From Pseudomonas rhodesiae (GTDB lineage: Bacteria; Pseudomonadota; Gammaproteobacteria; Pseudomonadales; Pseudomonadaceae): a stretch of 64,000 bases of DNA. The stretch is from positions 25,562 to 89,561 of the forward strand of contig NZ_VFEU01000018.1 of NCBI RefSeq assembly GCF_007858255.1. The letters run 5' to 3'. How positions within the stretch are numbered: the first letter of the stretch is position 1; every line of letters starts with the position of its first letter. A program made the position numbers and the translations under genes. Shown here piece by piece: positions 42,229 through 51,733 of this stretch. The notes below the pieces were generated by a model. It made no database searches. It was given only the letters and a program-made list of their open reading frames with translations, and had not been told where the DNA came from.

Positions 42229-44400
42229 ATGCGCATCGGTTTTTTGTCACCTCTGGCACTGGCCCTGCTGGCCGGTCTCTCCGTGCAGGCCCAGGCCAGC
42301 TCCGACGATTCGTGCTACCCCGACTGGCGTGTTTCCCGCGACACCCTCGACCCGTGTAGCAACCAGCCTTTCCTCAGCCCCGGCAACGACAGCCGGGTCA
42401 ACCTGCGCCTGCTGCTGGCCGACAAAAAAAATACGGGCCTGACGCCCAATGCCCTGAGCGAAGATGACCTGGCCCAGGGTTTCGGCCCGGTGCCGTTCCC
42501 GGTATATCGCTTGTCGCAGGGTGGCGGTACGGACACCGAGCCCGATGACGGCGCAGACACATCGTCCACTGCCGAACTGGACAACCTGCTGCAACCCCTG
42601 GGCATCAAGCGCGAGGACTACACCACCGCCGGCGAGGCGTTTGTCACGGGCGAGGGCAGCCGTTGCCGCAGCAACGACGACGACAGTGCCACCGCGTTTG
42701 TGCGCCAAGTGGTCAAGGCCGATATGCCGGCCGCCGAACGCGAGCTGCTGGTCAAAGCCCGCCTGCAACTGCTCACCACCTGCGAGTGGGACGGCCCGGT
42801 CGTGGCGAATGCACAGCAACTGCAATCGACCGACGGCCAGCAGCTGTACACCTACCTGCAAGCCGCCGCCGATTTTTATAGCGGCCGTTTTGCCGAAGCC
42901 GAGCGCGGCTTCAGCGCCGCCCGCAGCAGCGCCCTGCCCTGGCTCAAGGAAGCCGCGCTGTACATGACCGCCCGCACTGCGCTGAACCAGGCCCAGGCCG
43001 ACGCGTACGATGCCGACGGCGTGCCGACTCTGGCGCGTGTGGATAAGTCGGCGCTGGCCAATGCCGAGCAAGCCTTCGATAGCTACCTGAGTACTTATCC
43101 ACAAGGCGATTACAGCGCCTCCGCGCGCGGCCTGCTGCGGCGGGTCTATTGGTTGGCCGATGATGGCAGCAAACTGGCCGAGGCGTATGCCTGGAGCCTC
43201 ACGCAAGCCAGCGACGCGCAGCGCAATGTGTCCGAGGATGAGCTGGTGGAAGAGGCTGACCTCAAGTTGTTGATGGTCAACAGCCAGCCAGTGAAGACGC
43301 CGATGATCCAACTGGTCAGCGACCTGATGGTGATGCGCGGCGGCAATCAGCCGACCTTGTCCCGCGCAGACCTGGAGAAGCAAAAGGCATTGTTTGCCAG
43401 CGAACCCGAACTCTACGATTACCTGCTGGCGGTGTGTGCGCTGTACATCGAGCACCAGCCGGATGCCGCGTTGAAGCAGCTGCCGCAACGTGTGCCGTCG
43501 AGCCTGAATTACTTCGCCTTCAGCCAACAGACCCTGCGCGCCCTGGCGCTGGAAGCCAAGCAAGATTGGAAACGCGCCCAAGCGCTGTGGCTGCAACTGC
43601 TGCCACTGGCCAAACTGCCGTTGATGCACGATCAACTGGAACTGGCCCTGGCCATGAACTACGAGCGCAGCGGCCAGTTGGCCGAGGTGTTTGCCGCCGA
43701 CTCGCCGATCAGCGCCAAGCAAGTGCGCTACAGCCTGTTGCGCAACGTCGCCGGGCCTGAGCTGCTGCGCCAACAGATCGCCCAGGCCAGCGATCCGGTG
43801 GAGCGCCAGACTGCGCAATTCGTGTTGCTCTACAAAGACCTGCTGCGCGGCCAGTTCGCCACCTTTGCCGAGGACTTCAAGCAACTGCCGACGCCAGTGC
43901 CCGAAGATAAGTTGAGCAGCAGCCTGGGCTATGTCTACAGCGAAGGGCAGACGTTGAAACTGTTCCAGTGGAACGGTGAAAAAGCCGCCTCCGGCTACAC
44001 CTGCCCGGCCATCGCGCAAACTGCCGCGACCCTGCAAACCGAGGCCAAGAACCCCCAGGCCCTGAACTGCCTCGGCGAGTTCATCCTGCGCAACAACCTG
44101 GACGGCATGCCGCTGGAACAAGCACGCGCCGCCGGCAGCCTGGGCAGCACCGCGTCGGACTTCAAAGGAACCACCTTCTCGCGACTCGACGGTTACAAGC
44201 AGGTGATTGGCGACGCCAAGGCGCCGAAAACGGACAAGGCCTATGCGCTGTTTCGCGCCATCAACTGCTACGCGCCGGCCGGCTATAACAGCTGCGGTGG
44301 GCAGGACGTTGAACCGGCCGTGCGCAAAGCCTGGTTCCGCCAGCTCAAAAGCGGCTACGCCGACACCCAGTGGGGCAAATCGCTGCAGTACTACTGGTGA
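42229..44400 (+). CDS. Uncharacterised secreted helical-repeat protein
   Basis: From the ATG at 42229 (AAGGA six bases upstream) the protein has 723 residues with a clear signal peptide ending SVQAQASS. The mature part is alpha-helical and TPR-like in places (for example FYSGRFAEAERGFSAARSSALPWLKEAALYMTARTALNQAQ). It contains several Cys residues that could pair in the periplasm, near the start (DSCYPDWRVSRDTLDPC) and near the end (INCYAPAGYNSCGG). I do not recognise a family. It overlaps the DUF3142 gene by four bases and is divergent from the adaptor operon, so it may be a periplasmic accessory of the same system. Confidence 0.75.
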   Translation: MRIGFLSPLALALLAGLSVQAQASSDDSCYPDWRVSRDTLDPCSNQPFLSPGNDSRVNLRLLLADKKNTGLTPNALSEDDLAQGFGPVPFPVYRLSQGGGTDTEPDDGADTSSTAELDNLLQPLGIKREDYTTAGEAFVTGEGSRCRSNDDDSATAFVRQVVKADMPAAERELLVKARLQLLTTCEWDGPVVANAQQLQSTDGQQLYTYLQAAADFYSGRFAEAERGFSAARSSALPWLKEAALYMTARTALNQAQADAYDADGVPTLARVDKSALANAEQAFDSYLSTYPQGDYSASARGLLRRVYWLADDGSKLAEAYAWSLTQASDAQRNVSEDELVEEADLKLLMVNSQPVKTPMIQLVSDLMVMRGGNQPTLSRADLEKQKALFASEPELYDYLLAVCALYIEHQPDAALKQLPQRVPSSLNYFAFSQQTLRALALEAKQDWKRAQALWLQLLPLAKLPLMHDQLELALAMNYERSGQLAEVFAADSPISAKQVRYSLLRNVAGPELLRQQIAQASDPVERQTAQFVLLYKDLLRGQFATFAEDFKQLPTPVPEDKLSSSLGYVYSEGQTLKLFQWNGEKAASGYTCPAIAQTAATLQTEAKNPQALNCLGEFILRNNLDGMPLEQARAAGSLGSTASDFKGTTFSRLDGYKQVIGDAKAPKTDKAYALFRAINCYAPAGYNSCGGQDVEPAVRKAWFRQLKSGYADTQWGKSLQYYW

Positions 44401-45101
44401 AACACCTGTGGCTCGGCTTGCTGATGCTGGCGAGCCCGGCCTTTGGCGCCGTCGACGCCCGCGACTATGACGCCTTCTGGCTGTGGAGCGGCGTCAAGTC
44501 CCAAGCGGTGCTCAAACAGGCCAAGACCCTCTACATCCTGCAGGGCCAGATCAACTCTACCCGCCGCGCCCCCCAGCGCGGCGTGCAGCTGATCGCCCAG
44601 GGCATGAGCGTACCGCGCCTGACCCAGGGCGAGGTTTGGGTGGTATACCGCGCCCACACCCTGCGCTGGCCAGAACCGATCTACACCCAGCTGCTCGGCC
44701 AGGTGCAACGCTGGCGCGACGCGGGCAACCCGGTGATAGGTATCCAGATCGACTTCGACGCCCGCACCCAATACCTGCACGAATACGCCGACTTTCTGCG
44801 CGACCTGCGCCAGCGCCTGCCCGCCGACCTGCGGCTGAGCATCACCGGCCTGATGGACTGGAGCAGCAACGCCGACCCAGCCGCCATCGCCCAGCTCAAA
44901 GGCGTGGTGGATGAAGTGGTGGTGCAGACCTATCAAGGCCGCCACAGCATCCCGGATTACGCCGCGTATTTGCCGCGGATGAATCGGCTGGGGCTGCCGT
45001 TCAAGATCGGCTTGATTCAGGGCGGTGAATGGCAGGCGCCGGGGTATTTGCAGAGCAATGAATGGTTTCGGGGGTATGTGGTGTTTTTGCAGAACCCTTG
45101 A
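44397..45101 (+). CDS. DUF3142-type secreted protein
   Basis: The GTG at 44397 overlaps the previous stop (GTGA); a frame extension to 44370 has no separate support. The 234-residue protein has a signal peptide (LWLGLLMLASPAFGAVD) and the segment VIGIQIDFDARTQYLHEYADFLRDLRQRLP, which matches the DUF3142 pattern of a TIM-barrel-like fold with an acidic D-F-D motif. It is shorter than the family members I know of. It forms a coupled pair with the preceding gene. Function is unknown; a glycoside-hydrolase-like role is only a guess. Confidence 0.78.
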   Translation: MKHLWLGLLMLASPAFGAVDARDYDAFWLWSGVKSQAVLKQAKTLYILQGQINSTRRAPQRGVQLIAQGMSVPRLTQGEVWVVYRAHTLRWPEPIYTQLLGQVQRWRDAGNPVIGIQIDFDARTQYLHEYADFLRDLRQRLPADLRLSITGLMDWSSNADPAAIAQLKGVVDEVVVQTYQGRHSIPDYAAYLPRMNRLGLPFKIGLIQGGEWQAPGYLQSNEWFRGYVVFLQNP

Positions 45102-45105
45102 ACAT

Positions 45106-45133
45106 CCTTGGAGCGAGCTTGCCCGCTCCAAGG
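45106..45133. terminator. Palindrome between convergent genes
   Basis: CCTTGGAGCG (45106-45115) and CGCTCCAAGG (45124-45133) are a perfect ten-base inverted repeat with loop AGCTTGCC, located between the DUF3142 stop and the convergent TonB-receptor stop. No T-run follows. It could stop transcription from both sides or be a REP variant. Confidence 0.5.
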
Positions 45134-45141
45134 GCACCTGG

Positions 45142-47595
45142 CTACCAGTCGTACGTCAGGCTCGACACCGCCGTCCGTCCTTGCCCGTAGTAGCAATCCA
45201 GATCGCTGGTGCACTGCGAAACGTAGGTCTTGTCGGTGAGGTTCTGCACATTCAGCGCCAGTTTCACGCCTTTGAGTTTCAGCGGCGAGCGGCTTAGGTC
45301 GTAGCTCAGGCTGGCGTCGTAGACGCTATACGAGGGTACGCTGAAGGCGCCTTCGTAGTAGTCGCCCAGGCTTTGGCGGGCGTAGCGCACACCCAGCCCC
45401 GCGCCGAGACCGGCCAGCGGGGTGTCGCCAAGCACGGTGTAATTGACCCACATCGACGCCGTGAGCGGCGAAATGCCTGCGGGGTGGCGGCCTTGGCGAC
45501 CGTCGTTGTCCTTGGTGTATTTGATGTCGTTACGCGAGGCCGACGCGATGATCTCCCAAGCGTCGCTGAGCGCTGCCTTGGCTTCCAGCTCCACGCCGCG
45601 TGAGCGCATGGCGCCGCTTTGGGTGCTGTAGGTGGTGTCCACCGGGTTGGTGGTGAGCACATTTTCCTGGTCCAGCTGATAGACCGAGACCTGCACAAAA
45701 CTCTTCTGGCCGGGCGGCTGGTACTTCACGCCGACTTCGTACTGGTTGCCGGTAGACGGCTCGAACGGCTTTTTATTTACGTCGGTGCCCGCCAGTGGCA
45801 GGAAGGATTCCGTGTAGCTGACGAAGGGCGCCAAGCCGTTATCGAACAGGTACACCAACCCCGCACGACCGGTGAACGCCTGGTCTTTGCTGGCAAAGCG
45901 CGTATCGGTCAAGGGCTCTTTGTTCACGACGTTGGCCCAGTCATAGCGCCCGCCCAGGACCAGCGCCCATTTATCCAACTTGATCTGGTCCTGAACGTAC
46001 AGGCCGGTCTGGGTGATGGTGCGATCCCAACGATATGGCTGGCCAAAATTCAGGCGCTGCCCATAGACCGGCTTGAACAGGTCGATGATCGGCGGATTGC
46101 GGTCATACAGGCCATGGAACAGCGAGCCGGAATGGTAGTAATCCAGGCCCAGGATCAGGGTGTGGGACAACGCGCCTGTGTCGAATTCGGCCTGAGCGAT
46201 GCTGTCCACGCCAAACACTTTGTTGTTTTGCGCCCAGTCCACACCGAAGCGTTGCAGGTAGCGTTGATCCTGCACACCGGTGACCGGGTTGGCGACGAAA
46301 CGGTAGCCGTGCAACGGCGCGGTGTAACGGTCGTCCACCTCGGCGTAGCGCGCATTTTGTTTGAGGGTCCAGGTTTCGTTGAGGCGATGGGAAATCTCGT
46401 AGCCCAGCACGTACTGCTCGCGGTTGTATTGGTTGACGCCGGGCTCGCCGATAAACACATCGCGCTTGATCTTACCGTTGGGGTTGGCCCACAAGGTGCC
46501 GGACGCCGGCAGGCCTTGGGCTTCGGGCACACCTTCGTCTTTCTGGTACTGGGCGAACAGCGTCACATGGGTGTCGTCGTTGGGGCGCCAGGTGAAGCTG
46601 GGGGCGATGAACTGCCGTTTGTTCTCGACGTAGTTGATCTCGTCCTGCCCATCGTTGGCCAGGCCGGTCAGGCGATACAGAAATTGCCCCTGCTCATCCA
46701 GCGGACCGCTGAGGTCGATGGCCGCGCTTTTATGCTCGTAGGTGCCGGCTTCCAGCACCACTTGGTGTACCGGGGTTTCGCTGGGGCGTTTGCTGACCAT
46801 ATTGACGATACCGCCCGGCTGGTTTTGCCCGTACAGCACCGAAGCCGGGCCTTTGAGGACTTCAATGCGCTCCAAGGAATAGGGCTCGATTTGCAGCGCG
46901 CCGCCAGTGCTGCCACCGCCATAGGGCAGGTGCAAACCGTCGAGGTACAGGGGTGTGGGCGAGAAGCCCCGCGAGGTGGGTTCATCGAACAACTTGACCC
47001 GGTCGGCGAAGCCGCCGGCGCTCATGCCCGGCGTGTACAGCAATGCCTGGGTGACGCTCTGGGCACCGCGCGCCTTGATCTCGGCGGCAGTGATCACGTT
47101 GATGGTCTGGGGGATTTCCACCAGCGCCGAATCGGTCTTGCTGCCGGAGGCGCTGCGGGTGGCAACGATGCCGTCCACCGGGCCCCAGGCGCTTTCCTCG
47201 GCTTGTTGGGCGCTGATCTGGGTAGCCCCAAGTTGCAACGTGCCGTCAGACGCGCTCGCCTGCAACGACCAACCGCCCTGGGATTGCATCGCCACCAAGC
47301 CGCTGCCCGCCAGCAACCGCTCCAGACCGGCCCCCACCGCATAACGCCCTTGCAGACCGGCGCTGCGCTTACCTTCCGTAAGCGTGGCATCAACCGACAA
47401 CAAGATGCCCGAGGCACTGGCGAAACGGTTCAACGCCTGGTCGAGACTGCCCGCCGGGATGGCGTAGGTACGCACTTCTTCAGTGGCTTCGGCGGCATAG
47501 GCCAAGGTCGGCAGCATCGGCGCGGTCGCCATCAGGCCGACAAACAGACCATGGCGCAGGGCGCGGGCCAAGGGTTGGATTGGGTGGTGCGGCAT
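45142..47595 (-). CDS. TonB-dependent siderophore receptor with STN signalling domain
   Basis: The ATG at 47595 has GGGGAG seven bases upstream and is followed by a normal signal peptide, giving 817 residues; the frame is open up to 47835 without support. After the signal, a secretin/TonB N-terminal (STN) domain (TYAIPAGSLDQALNRFASASGILLSV to LVAMQSQGGWSLQ) is followed by the plug (EIPQTINVITAAEI, VLKGPASVLYGQNQPGGIVNMVSKRP) and a barrel ending SSLTYDW, with a terminal Trp. This is the FpvA/FoxA class, where the STN domain passes the occupied-receptor signal to a FecR-like protein. It lies just downstream of fecI-fecR, so the set is probably a cell-surface signalling unit. The siderophore is not known. 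Confidence 0.92.
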   Translation of the reverse strand: MPHHPIQPLARALRHGLFVGLMATAPMLPTLAYAAEATEEVRTYAIPAGSLDQALNRFASASGILLSVDATLTEGKRSAGLQGRYAVGAGLERLLAGSGLVAMQSQGGWSLQASASDGTLQLGATQISAQQAEESAWGPVDGIVATRSASGSKTDSALVEIPQTINVITAAEIKARGAQSVTQALLYTPGMSAGGFADRVKLFDEPTSRGFSPTPLYLDGLHLPYGGGSTGGALQIEPYSLERIEVLKGPASVLYGQNQPGGIVNMVSKRPSETPVHQVVLEAGTYEHKSAAIDLSGPLDEQGQFLYRLTGLANDGQDEINYVENKRQFIAPSFTWRPNDDTHVTLFAQYQKDEGVPEAQGLPASGTLWANPNGKIKRDVFIGEPGVNQYNREQYVLGYEISHRLNETWTLKQNARYAEVDDRYTAPLHGYRFVANPVTGVQDQRYLQRFGVDWAQNNKVFGVDSIAQAEFDTGALSHTLILGLDYYHSGSLFHGLYDRNPPIIDLFKPVYGQRLNFGQPYRWDRTITQTGLYVQDQIKLDKWALVLGGRYDWANVVNKEPLTDTRFASKDQAFTGRAGLVYLFDNGLAPFVSYTESFLPLAGTDVNKKPFEPSTGNQYEVGVKYQPPGQKSFVQVSVYQLDQENVLTTNPVDTTYSTQSGAMRSRGVELEAKAALSDAWEIIASASRNDIKYTKDNDGRQGRHPAGISPLTASMWVNYTVLGDTPLAGLGAGLGVRYARQSLGDYYEGAFSVPSYSVYDASLSYDLSRSPLKLKGVKLALNVQNLTDKTYVSQCTSDLDCYYGQGRTAVSSLTYDW

Positions 47596-47687
47596 TGCAG
47601 GACTCCCCGTGAGAACGCTTCTTGATTGGCTTTCAAGAGGTATCCCGAACGGGATAGGGAAACCGACAAGCGCCAGAGAAAATATTT

Positions 47688-48638
47688 TCAGACACGAGCC
47701 TTGATCGTCACCCAGTAGCGGGTAACTGCCTGGACGTGCACCGGCAACGAGCGCTCCAGGGCGGCAAGGATCGCGTCGGTATCGTTCAACGGAAAAACAC
47801 CGGTGAGTAACAGCCCGGACACGGCCGGATCGCATCGCAACAGGCCCGGACGATAGCGACTCAGTTGCGTAACAAATTCGCCCAGCGGCTGGCGTTCGGC
47901 GATCAGCCGATGCTCAGTCCAACTGCTGCCGTTGGCGCCCACCGCAGGTAACGCAAGGGTCTGGCGCTGATCGAACCACAGGCTGTCACCGGCGTTCATC
48001 TGCACCGCTGCGCCATGCACCGGGGTTACGCGCACGCGGCCTTCGTACAGGTCGACACGGCTGCCCTCGCCCAGTTCGCGCACGGCAAAGCGAGTGCCCA
48101 GCGCCTGCACATCGCCGGCCGCCGTTTCCACGATCAGCGGGCGCAGTGCATCGTGGCCGCTGGTCAGCAGGATCTCGCCTCGGATCAGGCGAATACGTCG
48201 CTCAGTGGCGCTGAAACGCACATCCACTGCACTGTCGCTGTTGAGGTCCAGACGCGTACCGTCGCTGAGGGTGACGTAGCGGATCTCACCGGTCGCCGTG
48301 CGATGTTCGGCGAATGCCGCTTGCCAAGGTTCACTACGCCGCACCAGATAGCCGCTGCCGCCGACCATCAAGAGCGCGCCGAGCAGCTTGAGGGCGGCGC
48401 GGCGCTGGGTGTCCGGCGTATCGCGTAGCACCGCGCGGGCACTGTCGGCAGGAACGCCGCCGAGGGTGTGCTGCAAGTGCTGCAAACGCTGCCAGGCGCG
48501 ACGGTGTTCCTCATCGGCGGCCTGCCACTGGGCAAAAGCGTGACGTTGCTCGCCGCGCAGTTCGCCGCCCCAGTGCAGCATCAACCACTCGCTGGCTTGC
48601 TCGACAATGGCCGGGGCGATGGGTGCGTCGTGTTTCAT
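47688..48638 (-). CDS. FecR-type anti-sigma regulator
   Basis: The 316-residue protein has the FecR pattern: an N-terminal WLMLHWGGELRGEQRHAFAQWQAADEEHRRAWQRLQ region that binds the ECF sigma factor, a single membrane segment (LLGALLMVGGSGYLVRR), and a periplasmic FecR domain (RYVTLSDGTRLDLNSDSAVDVRFSATERRIRLIRGEILL). It ends with an STN-like fold that would contact the receptor. It overlaps fecI by four bases and ends 92 bases before the receptor start. Confidence 0.88.
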   Translation of the reverse strand: MKHDAPIAPAIVEQASEWLMLHWGGELRGEQRHAFAQWQAADEEHRRAWQRLQHLQHTLGGVPADSARAVLRDTPDTQRRAALKLLGALLMVGGSGYLVRRSEPWQAAFAEHRTATGEIRYVTLSDGTRLDLNSDSAVDVRFSATERRIRLIRGEILLTSGHDALRPLIVETAAGDVQALGTRFAVRELGEGSRVDLYEGRVRVTPVHGAAVQMNAGDSLWFDQRQTLALPAVGANGSSWTEHRLIAERQPLGEFVTQLSRYRPGLLRCDPAVSGLLLTGVFPLNDTDAILAALERSLPVHVQAVTRYWVTIKARV

Positions 48639-49144
48639 TCTTCGTAGACCACCTGGTAACAGGCGACGATGGCGCGGGTCATGTATTTCTGCACCGAGCT
48701 GATGGTGACACCCAGGCGCTCGGCGATCTGCGCGTAGCTCAACCCCTCGAATTGCGATAGCAGGAAGGCCCGGCGCACGTTGTCGGGCATGCGGTCGAGC
48801 ATGGCGTCGATCTGCATCAGGGTTTCAAGGATCAGTGCGCGGGTTTCCAGCGACGGCGACTCCGGCTCCGGCAGATGGGCAATGCTCTCCAGATAGGCGC
48901 GTTCGATACGCAGGCGCCGCCACTGGTCAATCACCAGATTGCGCGCGATCTGCGCCAGATAGCTGCGGCTTTCCTTGTCACCTGGAAAACGTCCGGACAC
49001 CAACAGCCGCAGGAACGTGTCCTGGGCTACATCGGCGGCGTGCTCTCGATCGCCCAGGCGCTTGCGCAACCAGCCTTGCAGCCAGCCGTGATGGTCGCGG
49101 TACAGAAGATGAAGCTGTTGCTGGCCGTCAGTCGCGGTGTCCAT
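48635..49144 (-). CDS. FecI-type ECF sigma factor
   Basis: From the ATG at 49144 the protein has 169 residues. Region 2 (LHLLYRDHHGWLQGWLRKRLGDREHAADVAQDTFLRLL) and region 4 (DNVRRAFLLSQFEGLSYAQIAERLGVTISSVQKYMTRAI) are those of iron-starvation ECF sigma factors. An ATG at 49180 in the same frame would fall inside the Fur-box candidate at 49166-49184, so I prefer the downstream start. It should direct transcription of the receptor when FecR relays the signal. It leads the fecI-fecR-receptor set. Confidence 0.85.
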   Translation of the reverse strand: MDTATDGQQQLHLLYRDHHGWLQGWLRKRLGDREHAADVAQDTFLRLLVSGRFPGDKESRSYLAQIARNLVIDQWRRLRIERAYLESIAHLPEPESPSLETRALILETLMQIDAMLDRMPDNVRRAFLLSQFEGLSYAQIAERLGVTISSVQKYMTRAIVACYQVVYEE

Positions 49145-49165
49145 GAAAAGCTCAGATACACTATT

Positions 49166-49184
49166 GAGAGCAATTATCATTACA
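49166..49184 (-). promoter_or_regulatory. Fur-box candidate upstream of fecI
   Basis: On the minus strand the 19 bases contain AATGATAAT and fit the consensus GATAATGATAATCATTATC at 13 positions by my count. The position, about 20 bases before the preferred fecI start, is where Fur would block a promoter, in line with iron control of such sigma factors. Confidence 0.55.
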
Positions 49185-49217
49185 CCTTATTTCGTCACTG
49201 ACAAAACTCTTTGTCGA

Positions 49218-50663
49218 TCAGCCCCCTGCCGTTTGCAGCGGATATACCGATTCCCACCCGCCCCCCAAGGCTTTGTACAACCCGACCATGGCCAGGGACA
49301 CGCCGGTAGAACTCTCCACCCATTGCTCCTGGGTCGCCAGCAGCGCGCTTTGCACCGTGAGCACGTTGACGAAGTCCACCACGCCTTCGACGTACTGATG
49401 TTGCGCGGTGGTGAGGGCGATCTGGTTCTGGCGCACGGCTTCGGCCAGGCTGTCGCGGCGCAGTTGGCTGGCGTTGTAGCGGGTCAGTTGATCGTCGATT
49501 TCATGCCAGGCGCGCAAAACGGTCTGCTGGTAGGCAATCGCCGCTTCCTGCTGTTGGGCTTCGCGCAGCTCAAGCATGCCTTGTAAGCGTCCGCCATTGA
49601 ACAGCGGCAGGCTCAGCTGTGGGCCGAAGGCAAAGGCGCGTGAGCCCCACGCACCGAAATCCGACAGTTGCATGGCCTGGGAGCCGAGGCTGCCGGACAA
49701 GGTGATGCGCGGGTAGAAATCGCCCTTGGCCACGCCAATGCTGGCGGTGGCGGCGTGCAGTCGTGCCTCGGCCTGGCGGATATCGGGGCGACGTTCGGCC
49801 AATTCAGACGGCAGGCCAATGGCGACCTGGCGCTGGGTTTGCGGGACGGCAGCGGCCTTGGACAACTGTGCATGCAGGGCTTGCGGCGGCTCGCCCATCA
49901 GCAGGCTCAAAGCGTTGATCAACTGATCCTGACGCTGTTGCAGGTCGGGCAGGCGTGCTTCGATGGCGGCGACCTGGGCGGCGGCTTCGGCCACATCCAG
50001 GTCAGTCGCCACGCCGTCGGCCAGGCGCAATTGCGAGAGCTTGAGACTGTGTCGCGCCACGTCGAGGTTTTGCTCGGTGACCGCACGGATGTTCTGCACC
50101 CCGCGCAGTTGGATGTAGTCCTGGGCGGTTTCAGCCAGCACTGACAGCAGCACGGCGCGACGGTCATTCTCCGCGACTTGCAGCGTGGCGTCGGCCGCCT
50201 CGGTTTCGCGTTTGACCCGGCCCCAGAAGTCCAACTCCCAGGCGGCGGAAAACCCGGCGTCCCACTGGTTGAACGCGGCGCGGCCATTCTCGCCGGACGG
50301 GTCGTTGAGGCCCTCACCACTGTTGCGTTTGCGCTGATAGGCGCCGGTAGCGTTGACGCTCGGGTAGCGCTCGGCAGTGGTTACCTGGCGCACCGCACGG
50401 CTTTGTTGCAGACGGCTGCTGGCCAGTTTCAAGTCGAGGTTGTCGCTGAGGGCGCGCCGGGTCAGGGCCGACAATTGCGCGTCGTGGAACACGTCCCACC
50501 AGCGCTCCTGCAAGGGGTCGCTGACGGCATGGCTGGCAGCCTGACGGCCTTGGGGTTCGGTCCACTGCGCGGGCTGCGCGCTGTGAGGGGGCTGGAAGTC
50601 CGGGCCGACGGTGCAGGCGCTCAGGCTGATCAGGCCGAGGGTGAGCCAGGCGAGGTGTCTCAT
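49218..50663 (-). CDS. NodT-type outer-membrane factor of an EmrAB-like pump
   Basis: A 481-residue lipoprotein (SLSAC, Cys16) with VGPDFQPPHSAQPAQW after the lipobox, the LSALTRRALSDNLDLKLASSRLQQSRA repeat and LGGGWESVYP near the end. These are features of outer-membrane factors paired with MFS or RND pumps. It overlaps the HlyD adaptor gene by four bases and is the last gene of the operon. The substrate is unknown. Confidence 0.88.
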   Translation of the reverse strand: MRHLAWLTLGLISLSACTVGPDFQPPHSAQPAQWTEPQGRQAASHAVSDPLQERWWDVFHDAQLSALTRRALSDNLDLKLASSRLQQSRAVRQVTTAERYPSVNATGAYQRKRNSGEGLNDPSGENGRAAFNQWDAGFSAAWELDFWGRVKRETEAADATLQVAENDRRAVLLSVLAETAQDYIQLRGVQNIRAVTEQNLDVARHSLKLSQLRLADGVATDLDVAEAAAQVAAIEARLPDLQQRQDQLINALSLLMGEPPQALHAQLSKAAAVPQTQRQVAIGLPSELAERRPDIRQAEARLHAATASIGVAKGDFYPRITLSGSLGSQAMQLSDFGAWGSRAFAFGPQLSLPLFNGGRLQGMLELREAQQQEAAIAYQQTVLRAWHEIDDQLTRYNASQLRRDSLAEAVRQNQIALTTAQHQYVEGVVDFVNVLTVQSALLATQEQWVESSTGVSLAMVGLYKALGGGWESVYPLQTAGG

Positions 50664-51718
50664 TGCTGGGCCACCTCGCGCTGTGGCGCTACGGCTTGAG
50701 TATCGACGCTGGCTTCCACCGACATACCGACCCGCAGACGCTCGGTCAGCGGCTGATTGGGCTCAAGCACGATCTTCACCGGAACACGCTGCACGACTTT
50801 GGTGAAGTTGCCGGTGGCGTTGTCCGGTTTGATCGAGGCGAAGGTCACTCCGGTGGCGGGCGCCAGGCTTTCCAAGTGGCCGTTGAGCACTTCACCGTCG
50901 AGGCTGTCGACGCGCACCTGCACGGCCTGACCGGCATGCATGTGGGACAGCTGGGTTTCCTGGAAATTGGCCACCACATACGCCTCGGCCAATGGCACCA
51001 CCGCCAGCAACTTGCTGCCCGGTGTTACGTAGGCACCCACCCGTACCGCGCGCTCACCGACCATGCCATCCACTGGCGCGACAATGCGTGTGTAAGACAG
51101 CTGATAACTGGCCATTTCCAGCGCCGCTTGGGCACGTTTAAGCCCACCCTCGGCGGCATCACGCAGAGCCGTGAGGATTTCCACCTGCTTGCGCTCGGCC
51201 GCCAGCACGGCCGTGGCTTTGGCCAGGCGAGCGGTGGCCTGGTCGATGCGGGTCTTGGCTTGCTGGGCGTTCTGCACAGTGCCGGCGCCGACCCCGGCCA
51301 GATGGTTGTAGCGGTTCAGTTCGTGTTCGGCGAAGGCCACTTCGGCGCGATCCGCCGCCACCGTGGCCTGAGCCTGGGCGATCACCGAGGTTTGCCGCTC
51401 CAGTGTCGCGGTGGCGTTTTTCAGTTGGGCTTGGGCCACCAGTGTGTCGGCATCGGCGGCCTGAGCGGCAGCGCGAAAATCGCGGTCGTCGATCAACGCC
51501 AGCAGTTGCCCGGCTTTGACGCGCTGGTTGTCTTCCACCAGCACCTCCTTGATAAAACCGGCCACGCGCGGCGCCACCTGGGTGAAGTCAGCGGCGACAA
51601 AGGCGTCGTTGGTGGTCTGCTGTCGGCTGCCCAACAGCCCAGGGGCAGCCAGGTACACCAGCACGCCGACGGCGAATACGGCGATGGCCGACACGGCAAT
51701 TTTGTCTTTGCGTTTCAT
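50660..51718 (-). CDS. EmrA/HlyD-type periplasmic adaptor
   Basis: The 352-residue protein has one N-terminal membrane segment (IAVSAIAVFAVGVLVYLAAPGLLG). TTNDAFVAADFTQVAPRVAGFIKEVLVEDNQRVKAGQLLALID is the first lipoyl half of the EmrA family; a long coiled-coil hairpin with many Ala/Gln and the second half (TRIVAPVDGMVGERAVRVGAYVTPG) follow. It would connect the MFS pump to the outer-membrane factor. It lies 15 bases after the pump gene. Confidence 0.9.
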   Translation of the reverse strand: MKRKDKIAVSAIAVFAVGVLVYLAAPGLLGSRQQTTNDAFVAADFTQVAPRVAGFIKEVLVEDNQRVKAGQLLALIDDRDFRAAAQAADADTLVAQAQLKNATATLERQTSVIAQAQATVAADRAEVAFAEHELNRYNHLAGVGAGTVQNAQQAKTRIDQATARLAKATAVLAAERKQVEILTALRDAAEGGLKRAQAALEMASYQLSYTRIVAPVDGMVGERAVRVGAYVTPGSKLLAVVPLAEAYVVANFQETQLSHMHAGQAVQVRVDSLDGEVLNGHLESLAPATGVTFASIKPDNATGNFTKVVQRVPVKIVLEPNQPLTERLRVGMSVEASVDTQAVAPQREVAQQ

Positions 51719-51733
51719 GGGAGTTCCTTTGTG

